From NCBI GenBank assembly GCA_013397795.1, contig VZTJ01005971.1:195733-259732 (forward strand): 64,000 nt of DNA. Direction: 5' to 3'. A model generated the notes under the pieces. That model did no database searches, was not told the DNA's origin, and worked only from the letters and a program-made list of their open reading frames with translations. The DNA is from Orthonyx spaldingii. Taxonomy: Eukaryota > Chordata > Aves > Passeriformes > Orthonychidae. Position numbers and translations under genes: made by a program. Below, one piece after another: positions 48,671-59,710 of the stretch (its first letter is position 1; every line of letters starts with the position of its first letter).

Positions 48671-49045
48671 CCAGGGAACCTTGTTAGGGGCAATATTGCC
48701 ACTAGTACTCTCTCCCAGTACCGGCTGGGATGTGCCATTCCTCAACAAGCATGACACCCGTACCCTTTTGGATCCTTGGAGTATCCTATTCTGAACTAGT
48801 CATTGCAAAGGATACAGTAGCCTTCAGGCCAGTCACAAGAGGATGCTTCTGCCACTTTCTCCTTGTTAAGCTCATCTCAGCCTCCAACACAACAACCTGT
48901 TGGGATCCTTCTGTCATTTCAGAAATCAAGAGGGGTTCTTCCCCCTTGTACCCGGATGGCATTAGGGTACACGGTGCTTCACTTATGCATGGAAGTCTTA
49001 TATCCCCGTGTTTCTGATGTCCAGGCTATCAAATCCAGAAGAAAT
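48671..49045 (-). pseudogene. ERVL protease / N-terminal pol remnant
   Basis: Minus strand. Upstream of the RT remnant, the reading carries CTLMP shortly after the position of the aspartic protease active site. At 48975-48986 the expected D-T/S-G-A active-site box reads I-S-E-A, so the catalytic Asp and the Gly are both lost. Further along are VLEAE-like and VTGLKA segments with stop codons (for example TAG after a TSSE segment). Retroviral aspartic proteases cut the Gag-Pol precursor; this copy cannot. The right border fades near 49045. Confidence 0.72.
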
Positions 49046-49773
49046 GAGAAAAATGTAATTTCTTTATTACAGAATAAAGGACTGTGATGGTAAATCGCTC
49101 AGTTGTGGCAAACTGAAAGAGCTGCACAATCAGAACTCACAAACCAGACTGGAAGTTTCAAATTTAAATGAGGCTTCAAGTGGGGTTTAGGCAATACCAC
49201 CAGCACCCACTGTGTCAGTCCAATCCAAGTCCTACTATGGGCATCATCTCTTAATAATTCCTATCTGACATCGGAGGTCTTTTCTTCTGGAGCAAGGAAA
49301 ACTAGCACAAGGACATTCCTTCCATTGGTTTAAATTCTATTCATATATTAGTGAAATAGAATTCAATGTATTTTAAGTTCTGTCTTTGAAACCTTCACAA
49401 TCCTATACATGTTGAACATGTCTCTATTCTGTTCAAAGGCATTTAAACTGTTCAGATGTAGGCTACATTTTTTAAAATAATAATAATTAATAAAATATGT
49501 CTTCATCTCCACTCGTGTTGCTGTGTGTTCTAGTCCAGACTGCTTTTCAGGAAGAGTAGTAAGTGGACTACATGACGAGAAGATTATTTAAAAAGTCAAG
49601 GCACTGTTCCTGTTCAGAGAAAATATTTTATTAGTGGCAGTGAGGAAGCTGTGGGAGACAAGCCTCATCTTCCTTCAACATTACCAATAAAAGCAAGAAA
49701 ATCAAAGAGGAAAAAGTGATAGATATAGTCTCTTAAAGTATATGTAATTTCAGGTCTGCAAAACAAAAGCTGT

Positions 49774-49884
49774 CTTATTTCTTTCCCTCCTTCCTTCCCT
49801 GCCACCTTCCCTCTGTCACCTCAGCCATAGTTTTCTCCTTCCCCTCCTCCTTCCTTCTTTTTCTCACTCTTTTCCTCTCTCCCA
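49774..49884 (+). repeat. Pyrimidine-rich (CCTT-like) tract
   Basis: About 110 bp that are almost all C and T, with repeated CCTTCC and CTCC units and few purine interruptions. Confidence 0.8.
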
Positions 49885-51027
49885 TTATGTCCCATCAGTG
49901 TATGGAGTTTACAACTTCTTACAGCTTCTTAAGTGTTGAATCTCCTGATATGTAAATTCCTTATGTTATTTTATGGAACTTACAAGCTCTTCAATCTTAG
50001 AGAAGCAGGACTTGTAAATTTTTATAAAATAGTGAGTATGTATTTCCCTATCTATATTTAGATGTGCATTTATGCAGTTTAGACATTTTCTGCAGTTGCA
50101 GAAGGCAGAGGTTCAGAAATCTATCTGAAGTCTTCCATGTTTTGATTAGTTGATCACTGTAAGGTCAGATTACAGATGAGATCCAATATAGCCCCCAGTC
50201 TTAAAATTTTTATACTTTGTAACTTTCTCACAGTAATATTACCTCTGAGATGAAGTACTTCATTTTTTTATGGGAAAATTATGCTGTACTGATACCTGTG
50301 AGAGACTTTCACAGAGGAAAAAGATACACTGCCTTAAGTTTTATACTGACTCCGTAGCTGACTAGTTAGTACCTGTCCTAAATTTGTTGAGACATAGAAG
50401 GTCTACTACCATGAACATTTCCCAGGTTAATAAATGCTTTTGTTTTGTTGCCTATTTGAGTTTTTCCTTACTTTAATATAAATTCTTTACTTCTAGTTAC
50501 TGAGCTGTTTTTTGCTTTGGTCTTGTTCTTTTTTTTTTTCCTTCCTTCAGCATTACTTCATATCTAAAAGTAACTGCTTAGGACAGGGTGTTAAATACAT
50601 TCTTTCTGAGATCATTAGTTAAACAAAGCCATCAACTCTTCCAATGGAAGTTTGGTTAGATCATTGAAAACAAATGCTTCAAAGAGAGAGAGAAAATATG
50701 TCAGTTTTGGCTTCCCTCTCATCAGTTTGAAAGCATGATTATGGTAGAAAAAAAAAAAGGGAAATGCACTAATAATGGCTAATGGCATAATTTCTTTTGC
50801 TGTTGAAGTTCAGGCCACAATGCCTCTATTCAACTTTTTAAAATTCTATTTTACTTCTCTAGAATCAGATACAGAAAATTATGAATAAGCAAAAACATAG
50901 ATCAATCCATGTTCCATGCAGGGAAAGACGGATTATAAAAGCACTTTTACTAATACACAATCCATTGCCTGATATTCACAATCTAGCAACTATTTTAAGT
51001 ATAGATCTCCCTGCATTTGTTGATTTC

Positions 51028-51053
51028 AGTGTGCCTCTACAGGGAGGCACACT
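51028..51053. repeat. 10-bp stem inverted repeat
   Basis: AGTGTGCCTC and its reverse complement GAGGCACACT separated by six bases (TACAGG). Perfect stem. Confidence 0.9.
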
Positions 51054-52314
51054 AATTGCTTTAACCATACTAATCAAATCTGAACTTCACCACCTGAACA
51101 AAATGAGGCTGACTCAGTTAATTTCCCAGTCTAGAAGTACAACAGGGGAGAAAGATGGAGTTAAGCTTAATTGTTACCTATTAACCTTGACTAATACTTT
51201 ACAGTAAAATCACAAATATACATTATAGTAGCTTTTCTTCTCCCTGTCCTTGCAGTCTGAAATATAGATGCAGTCTAAATCCCATTGACTTTCAGTACGA
51301 TGTATTCTCCTGAGTTCGTTAGGTTTTGCTGACCTGAGCTAGGCGCTTCTATTAGAAAACTTTTTCTTTTCTTTTAAGGAACAACTTTGTAAACCACTGG
51401 GGAGGTAAGAATAAAGCTTCATGTATTAAAAGTATAGAATCTACTTCAAAGGAGATAAACTAGATGGAATATCAACATGGTGAAAGAGTTTAGAATAGAT
51501 GAAAACTACTCTATTTTAGACAAATACCTTATATTCCAGATCAGCCTGTGCTATTAGGCAAAGTTATCAGATAGTTCTGGCCTCTATCTCTTGGAAAAAA
51601 AATGCAACACATTCATCATAAAATAAAATCTTACGAGGAATAATGGGGAAATAATTACAATCAATGCAATTTCCACAACATTAGAAAGCTTTCAGTCCAT
51701 ATGAAGACAAAAGAAAAGATTAACTGCAACCTGTATTAGGGGTGTATTAGGGGTGGAAAATCAGATAACCAGCTGGCAACTAGAAAGGATAAAAATCACC
51801 TCTCTGTCACTACACTACTTTTAGAGCAATAATGTTGAACTGGTTATAAATACTTCCAAAGGAATCATACAGGGGCTAACTGTATAATAAGTTAACTTTG
51901 GTCCAGTTAGAGAGGCTGTTACAAACAAGTCATTCTGTTATTTTAACAATCTATTTAATTCTTTGTTTTCTATTTCATATATGTATGTATACACACCTCC
52001 CAGTATTTCTGTGAGTACCTACAGAGAGAGATCTTCAAAGCAAGCATTCAACAAAATCAGGATGTATAGACTTGAGATTCACCTTCACCTACTCAAGTAA
52101 GATGTTTTGTACTACTCTGTGTTCCATCTCCATTTCTCTACATCATACATCCTTGATGTTTTGTAAGAATTCCAGTTTCTTACAAAAATATGGTAAACAT
52201 TAGCTGTTTAATTTTAATTTTTCCTCATAATTCTATTCATTATGTTTACATTCTTATTCTTTTGTGAGAATTCATAAGTTCTTAAAATACAGCAGTTATA
52301 GTAGTTTTTGTTAT

Positions 52315-52344
52315 GTTTAACCCAAGCCACTCTATGATTCTATG
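52315..52344 (+). mobile_element. CR1 LINE, 30-bp 3' tail
   Basis: TTTAACCCAAGCCACTCTAT followed by GATTCTATG matches the extreme CR1 3' end seen at 3319 and 34998. Very short, so a chance match is possible. Confidence 0.55.
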
Positions 52345-55300
52345 TTGAAAATGTAGAAGCTTTAATGTTTACTTTTTTATTAAAAAAAACCCAGTGGTTT
52401 AGAGAATTATTAAAATCACCAAAAATCTGGGGAAGGCAAGGTGCTAAACTTCCACAAATAATTTCTGTCAATGAGTCTGGTCCATATTCTTCTACTGCAC
52501 TAGCATTAATATTGTTTTAAAGCTAGGACCTATTCTTTCTGTAACCCTAGGGCTACCTACACAGTACTAGCACATTTTGAAGAAATCATTTTCCTTTATG
52601 TAAATAGTAAAGAGAAAATTAAAACATATAACTACATTAGCCTCCCATGTTGCAATAACATAATGGTTTTCAAGTCCAAGAAGAGGAGAAAAACATGTTA
52701 AATTTTAACCACGTGTTTTAATTGTATATTGAAATTATTTGCCCTGACTGAAAATCTATAATCAGAGTGGACATTTCCTCAGTGGAATTTTCAATTCCTT
52801 TTCTTCCCCAAGAAATAAATTCACTAAAATATCTGTAGTGGGATCTTTGAGTAGATGGTTTAATAGGCTTTGACAGCAATTCAATAGCTGTATCTGGAAG
52901 GCCTGTTGTTTGAAATTATTTCTTGGTGTGTGACAAGAGATTAACTTAAAATTCATTTGAGAGGACAAAACTCAGTCCTGCCTCAAGAGCTGAATTCTTC
53001 TCCTACTGTACTTCCTCCATAATTGCAGGCGTTCCATCAACATCTAAATCAATGTCAAAAACAAGGTCAGAATAGTCACTGAAGTATTTCAGGTGGTCCC
53101 CAATGGAAAATACAGTAGAAAACATAAAATAAATAAACAACAATAGAAATAGATAATGTGAAAATTTCCACGTTTTCCAGTGTGTTTCCTTAATATGGAT
53201 GCCCTGAAATACTACTAAGGTAACATTGAAGGCTGAATAGTGTAGATTAGTGCATATGACAAATGTATTTCTGAGATCTTTTTGCATGACTTACAGATAC
53301 CTGTTGACTTCCATTTAATTTATATGACTTAGAGATACAAGCTCTTCCCTACTGTTAGAAGTGACTTATTTCTCTTAAAAGTTGATATAGTAAATGAATA
53401 GCACCTTCTACTCTTTTTCCCACTAAGAAATTATTGATTTGCTATGCATGTCTACAAAGTTTGTTCAGACTCTTTTGACTGGTTTTGGCTCTGACTTTTC
53501 AATTATAAGAAGAGAGAAACTGAACAGAACTGAAGAAGTGAACAACAAAATTTGAGAGGACTATAGTTCCCTGAACTCATTGCTGAGTAGGTTGTCTGGT
53601 AGGGATGCTGTAAGAGATTAAAAGAGTATATCTGAAATTATTTCTGAGGAAAATGTGATTGCCCTGTAAAGCTGTTAAGTGTAGGCTTGTCCAAAATAAT
53701 CAACAAAAATAAAACACTGCAAATAAATACATCTGTTTAAGATTACTTACTTTAATGCATTTATTAGTTCCTTATATAAAATACAGCTACAGAGAAGTAT
53801 GTGTCTTCTAAATATAAAAAAGATTATTGTGATTTAAGATGATGGACCTGCAATTTACTCTGACTGCAATGTGACACAAACAACTCAGGCTTGATTTTCA
53901 GGGTTTTGTGTTTGCAAAATGAGTAGTCTTCCTTATGTTAAAGAAATGGAAAATGAGTAGTAGCATTGATCTCTGTGTAAATAAAGGAGGTACCGTCAGG
54001 ATTGATTCATTTTAACACTCCTTCCATGGAGAAATGAAATAGAAAAGAAAATGTGAGTATGGTAAGGATAGAGAATTATTTTACATGAATTACGTGATGT
54101 TTTACTTATGTTTGGTGTGGGGCCCTGCTGAAACATGGCCACCTGTGATAAACAGCTGTTTGGAAAATTGACTGATATTGGCCGCCATATGCACCAGTTT
54201 AGCAAGAAGAAGAATATCTTGCATTTGCCCTTAACAGATTCGCAATTAAAGCAGTATATATATTTTTTTTTACTTCTAGGACAAAATGTAGTAACAAAGA
54301 TTTTGTTTGGTAACTTTTTTTGGTAGTAAAGAAGAATGTTTTTCTAACTCAAAAGGGTTATGTCAGCTGCTCACCTTCAGAGAGAAAACGTACCCTATCC
54401 TTATTCCATTTCTTTTTCCACTGTATATTCAAAAAGGACAGAAGATATTGTCTCACTCGAGATAATATACTCACCTTGTGAGCAGTATTTAAAAATATGG
54501 AAAGACTTGGGAATACTTTAATCCAACAGTAGGACTTAGTGCATAAGTAGTTATATCTGCATCCCCAGTCCTAAAACTTCTGACAATCTCATCTCCTCCA
54601 ATGCAATGGTTTCTCCAGCTCAGATGTTGCAGAACAGGTGGTATTTCTGAGGATGTCTCTACAAATCCCATTTTATTTCCATATAAGTTGTAGAATTGAA
54701 AGAAAGAGTGTAGCAAAATAGCAGGATCTCTTTCAGCAATATTACAGTGGTGGATTATACAGGACCTCATGGATAGACTGAGAAAACTTGTGGTAACTCC
54801 CAGGCCTCTATAAGTTATGGCAGTTATTGGTCATCAGCTACCTCATCTGTTCTAATAGTTGACTCACCACAGTAACTTCTGAAAAAATCTGGTGCAATAT
54901 GATGGAAATGCATGGATATGCTTGATGCTGAGAAACTGGTCAATACTAGAAAATTTTAATATGACTAGCTGAAAGAGTGAGATTGTCATCAGTATTTCAG
55001 ATATATGCAAAGTTATTAAGGTTAAGGTTTTAAATATATAAAAAACATTAGAAAACTGCTGGATATCCAGATTTTTTACACTATATTTAGTGCAAAATCT
55101 ATATTTACCTATCAATAATTACATCTGATATAAAGGTGAACACATGCACAGCCTTTTAAAATTCATATTAAATGACATGTCGACTACTGTGATTTACATC
55201 CCCTTCAATTCTTTGATGATTTATTCAATGGCCATGAATTCAGTAATATTTCTAACTATTACAGTAATAGGACTTCTAAAACCTTCTTGAGCAGACAGAA

Positions 55301-55469
55301 TTATTTTGAATGAATTTAGAAACTTGAGTTAATATATTTATTTTAAAGGTCTTTGATGGGAAAATGTATAAATGTAATCAGAAAGTTTAAATGAGCTTTA
55401 TTGATCATTAGAAAGCTTTTCTGCTGCTTGATGTCATCTGTAAATATGGAAGGAAGCATTGGATTGATT
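52345..55469. other. Unique AT-rich DNA
   Basis: Holds a 94-codon ATG-started minus-strand frame (53003-53287), discussed as a finding, and nothing else recognised. Confidence 0.5.
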
Positions 55470-56010
55470 TGTGGCAAAGACTCTATAACTCCTTAAAGTT
55501 ATAAAGTAGGCATGTTTATTACAGCACTGGACACATGAGAGATAATTCTCGAAAGATCATGAGCATCTTCTGCTTCCACAACTCCACATATATCTCGTTA
55601 CATGTTACATATGCATCAAATTGCACAACACACTTACTCATATTCATTAACCTGTCCCGCTTCATATTATAACTAGCTTGCATGTCCACTACGCTTACGC
55701 AATGCCGCCTGGTGATCGAGGGCCAGGGTCTCTGGATGAAGTAATAGTCTTCCTCTTGATGAAGTAAAAAGTCTTCCTCGGGTGAACTTTATAAACTCTG
55801 AGCACTTGGCGTGCTTCCTGGTCCCTCGGTCCAAGTCCGAGCCTCAAACTTGGATCTGGCCAGTCCAAGTCATGCTTGAATCTTCTCTCTCAATAGCCTA
55901 GCATCCTCCCATCCTGTTCTGGTGAGTATGATAGATGTTAGCAAGCAGCATACATTGTTTTACAAGGTACCTCTACTAAATCGTTTCTTAACCCATCAAA
56001 TCCCTTGATT
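55470..56010 (-). mobile_element. LTR-like element (avian ERV), borders partly unresolved
   Basis: The plus-strand left edge TGTGGCAAAGACTC at 55470 is a plausible LTR terminus (minus strand ...CTTTGCCACA), and a minus-strand AATAAA lies at 55515-55520, about 45 bp inside it. The body is GC-richer than its surroundings, with CpG-containing strings such as CAATGCCGCCTGGTGATCG. A minus-strand TTTATAAAG is at 55787-55795. The overall look matches an avian ERV LTR I recall, probably class II, but I cannot name it. The TTGATT before the left edge recurs at 56005-56010, but that would leave an LTR end without CA, so I do not accept it as a target duplication; right border about 55990-56010. Confidence 0.52.
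55735..55780 (-). repeat. 23-bp tandem duplication inside the LTR-like element
   Basis: GATGAAGTAATAGTCTTCCT (55735 on) and GATGAAGTAAAAAGTCTTCC (55758 on) are adjacent near-identical 23-bp units. Confidence 0.88.
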
Positions 56011-57162
56011 CAGGATATAGATTTCCCTACTCACATAATTAAATCAGTTAAGATTATTTATATTAATCAACAGTAACTACTCTCTGTGAACAATGAAGAA
56101 AGAATCTGAGCTGATGTCAGAAGTTGTACTTATCTCTAGGCCCTATTTTCAACTGTTGAATTTGACCAAGACATAGCAAAGTCAAGAGTTATGAGAAAAC
56201 AGTCTGAGCCACGAGCTTTCAAGACCAAATTACTTTCTTTTAATATACAGAAATATTTGAATGAAGCCTTAGAAAATAACATGCATCTTCCCCTGAAGCT
56301 ATGCAGAGGTTCTATGAAAACTGAATAACCAGACACAGCATACTTCTTGAAGGAAGAAATAATTATTTACCATTAGAAGAAAAAAATAAAGGGGAAATAG
56401 GGTAAATATTTTGTCTTGTTTAAAGAGAAACTCTTAGGTAGAGTTCTGGGATCTAACTTCTCTCCTAACTTTGTAGCTTAGATACACATGGACTTTTGCA
56501 ATTAGTCCACGTCTTCTTTTTCAGTGAGAAAGTCCTGCTTTTAATGCTGTGATCTGCCATTGAGTGGAAAAGCTTGTCAAGCAAAGAGAAGCCTCACAGT
56601 ACTGATCCCTAGACCACATAATTCAGTTAAAATCATCAAGACTTCTAGTAGTTCTGTGAAAAAACATGGTATTTCTGTAAACACAAACTACAGCTAAGAA
56701 CCAGCTACTTAACCCTTCCACACCAGGCCCACAAATGTTGTGTCATGACAGGAAACTCTCTGAGGCAGTGGCAAATCTTTTTCAGGTTGTCCTTACATTG
56801 GCAGTGCCTGAATCAAAGAATTAGTGCCTTCACTTGGACAGTTCCCTATTATGTACTTTACATTATTCAATAATCAGAACAAAAAGTTGTATTCCAAGAA
56901 GACCTTAGTGCAAAGTCAATCAGTACATTCTCAGATGGGCATTTTGTTTACTAGCCTGCTACTTAGGCTGTTTTCCATTCATTTTCATTCTGGGACAATA
57001 AATATTGCATCATCTGCTGCATACAGGACACTTCAGCAAGATAACCCTGATGTGTGGTGAGTAGGACCACTAAAACCAGTGTTTAATTTCCCTCAGGCTG
57101 CAGCAGTCTGGAATCTAGGTTATCTTCTCCTGTACTGTGAATGCAATCAATGCAGCTATGTT

Positions 57163-57164
<2 letters not shown>

Positions 57165-57195
<31 letters not shown>
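57165..57195 (+). repeat. Poly(A) run, 31 bases
   Basis: Uninterrupted A31. No retroposed gene is recognised upstream, and no AATAAA sits close before it, so it looks like a simple mononucleotide repeat. Confidence 0.95.
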
Positions 57196-57198
<3 letters not shown>

Positions 57199-59649
57199 GG
57201 CAATATCATCTGGTTGATATTGAAATAAGAAGCTCTGTTAAGTTCTCGCTTCAGGACTCCAATCTCTGAGTCCTGAGGAGGATGAAAGTACCTAATGTAT
57301 ACCCGGGAGTTAGATGCCAAAACTTCAAAAGAGAACTCTGAACATATGCCATGAGTAAGAGGCTTTTTCCTCCTTTACCCCTTTCCTTTCATAGGTACTT
57401 TCCACTCAAGATTTTTGTATTATGTAAATGTTAGAACAGGACATGGCTGTCTGTGTCAGCCAACCATACAAGAAAACAGCTTAAATCCCCTGTTTGTCTT
57501 GGCACCTTCTCTTTAGATCTGGTAAACTCAAACTTACAATTATAAAAGACAAAATTGGAACTAATAAGCAGCTATGTAGGGTTTAGCTGATTTTAGCCTT
57601 AATGGTTTAATAACTAGGAAACAGTCTTAATGTTCCTATCTTCTACCCTCTCTTTGGTTTCTGATGTTTATCAGGTACTCTTAAGCAATAGTCCTTAAGC
57701 TTTTTATGTTTTGTCTATTTGCAACTACTATCCTCGTAAAGAACTGGCTCTCTAAATACTGAGCTATAAGGATTCTAATTTCCTTACCTCCCAAACACTG
57801 ATCTCTTAGATCCATATACACATTAGCTCCATGAACACAGAGTACATGAGCCACAGACTGCAAAAAAGCTCATTCTAAAAGCTCGGTCCCTTTCTTGTAG
57901 GCCTGAAGTAATGAAACATTAGGGCTGTAATAGGTTTATTAAATTCACACAGAAATGGCTCAGATGTACCATATTAAGTCTCCTGATAGTGCTGTGTACT
58001 TGAAGTATTAATAGTTTATTTATAAGATTTTATTATTATGGCTGAAACCTTAAAAGAAAATTTGGTAGATTCTTTAGACCTTTATTAAAAGAATAAACAT
58101 AGATACAGAGATTTTGTTGACGGAAACTTCCTTTTATGTAATGGCTAACTGAAACCATTTCAATATACTTCAACATGTTAGATACTAGAGGAAGGGCTAA
58201 CTATTCTGGATTTTGTAGTAAATCCACATAATGGAGAGAGGTTTTATGAAAAGCAGTAGTCTTAGATATCTCTATTTTTTTGTATTTTCTTTTTTTCCCT
58301 TCAACTCCAAATGTTTGCAGTATGGCACATTTTAATGAGACTCCCTGTTAGCTTTCAAACTTCTGTATTTTTTCACATGGTCACTGTCTTAATTTAAAAC
58401 ACGGACTACCGATTTCTGGGCTGCTGAATCTTTGTGAATCATGAGCCATCACAACCATATATAATATGCATATTTTTGTGGATTTGTCTGGATTTATATC
58501 TGGTAAAGTTGTTGCTCTGCATCAGGGCTCCTGTACCAGAGATACTTCCTTCACTCTGTCTACCAAAGTGATTCTGATGCTTCAGGAATTTTTATCCCTC
58601 TATACATTGATATCCATTTTTAATAGATTTCACAGTAAGCATTTACTCTCATTTGTGTTGTCACATTCATTGTTCAACAGCCAGCCTTTAATTTCTTCAG
58701 TCCTTGGAGCAGAGGTTGTATTTATCCTGCTTGTTACTTGCATGAACTATGCAGCAGAAAGCTGTGACTATTGAACTAATAACTTGCTCTGAATGGGGTG
58801 AAAGCACAAACAGTGCAGAGGATAGTGAGTAAATAATCTGGTTTTCTGCTGTTTGCTGTCAGCGTGAAGAGGCTTTGTGGGTCAGCTCCAGTGGGATGGC
58901 CAAATGAGATTAAGTGAAAACTTATAAATAAAATTAGATTGAAAATGTCATATGATGCAACCAAACTTGAATTATATTTCTTTGCAAATAGGTGTGTAGT
59001 GTTATTGGACCAGAGTGGGGAAAATGAAACTATGAAGATTCTTCTTCCACAGCTACTGAAACAAGAAGGTTATCTAACATGAATATCATGTCATTAAAAG
59101 ACATAAAACTAGAAGATAGATGCAATACACTAGAATCCTGGGAAAAATTCTACTATAAGTAGTATGAAGCTACAGAGCCTTTTAATGACATTTAAGCAAA
59201 TAGGAAAATGATTCCTCTAGACTACTTTAAATTTAATATAAAAGTTGATGGGTGTAACCACTACTTAAGAAATGTACTGCTGCTACCTATCACTGAGTGC
59301 ACAAGTTAACGTTGCCACCATAAACCCAGCATGGATAGGGTACCCACAAAATTATTTCTCCCATTGAAAGAAATTACACCTGCAAGTAGAAATAGCCTGA
59401 TGAAGGTTAAACTATATCTGTAATGCACTGCATTTCTGATATTAACTTTATGTTATATCAAACCTATATGGTAAATCCTATTGCAGTCTCATGAGCGTGA
59501 GCTACTGATAATTCACCATTATTTTCCCAGATGTTTGGATCAATGCTTTAATCTGAACCTTTGTTATATACTGGTGTTAAATTTCCTTTTAAATTAGTGA
59601 TATTTCTAAACTTCAGAGATTTACAAATTTCACAGTTAGTTTCAAGATT

Positions 59650-59710
59650 TTTGGGGTTTTTTGTTTGGTTGGATGTTTTGGTTTGGTTTGGTTTTGGTTT
59701 TTTGGTTTTT
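59650..59710 (+). repeat. T/G-rich TTTGG-type repeat
   Basis: Runs of T separated by GG: GGGGTTTTTTG, TTTGGTTGGATG, then several TTTGG and TTTTGG units. Imperfect pentanucleotide or hexanucleotide repeat. Confidence 0.8.

Larger units (their letters stand above)
46744..49045 (-). mobile_element. ERVL-type endogenous retrovirus, decayed and internally deleted
   Basis: Minus strand. The plus-strand left end TGATGTTGGTTGACCCTG is the antisense of an avian ERVL LTR 3' terminus, so 46744 should be the outer edge of the 3' LTR; a minus-strand ATTAAA lies at 46859-46864. Moving right are unassigned internal sequence (about 47100-47870), then reverse transcriptase (47880-48670), then protease (to about 49045). 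RNase H and integrase are not recognised; sequence passes abruptly near 47870 from unassigned DNA to RT, implying a large internal deletion. Gag and the 5' LTR are absent or unrecognisable to the right of 49045. ERVL elements are class III ERVs that generally lack env. A younger solo LTR sits in the RT part. The right border and LTR/internal border are approximate. Confidence 0.8.
49046..52314. other. Mostly unique AT-rich DNA
   Basis: Contains a pyrimidine-rich tract (49774-49884), a small hairpin (51028-51053) and a doubled 11-bp unit TGTATTAGGGG at 51732-51753. A 108-codon plus-strand ATG frame at 50881-51207 spans the hairpin and resembles nothing I know. The first few hundred bases may hold unrecognised remains of the ERVL 5' part. 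Confidence 0.5.

Noticed and set aside
50881..51207. 108-codon frame as a gene
   Set aside because: No family resemblance, no context; contains a hairpin unrelated to coding.
55464..56010. TTGATT repeats as target duplication of the 55470 LTR-like element
   Set aside because: The right copy would make the element end in CCC instead of CA, so the match is likely coincidence.
57165..57195. Poly(A) run as the tail of a processed pseudogene
   Set aside because: No recognisable coding remnant or polyadenylation signal directly upstream and no flanking target repeat seen.
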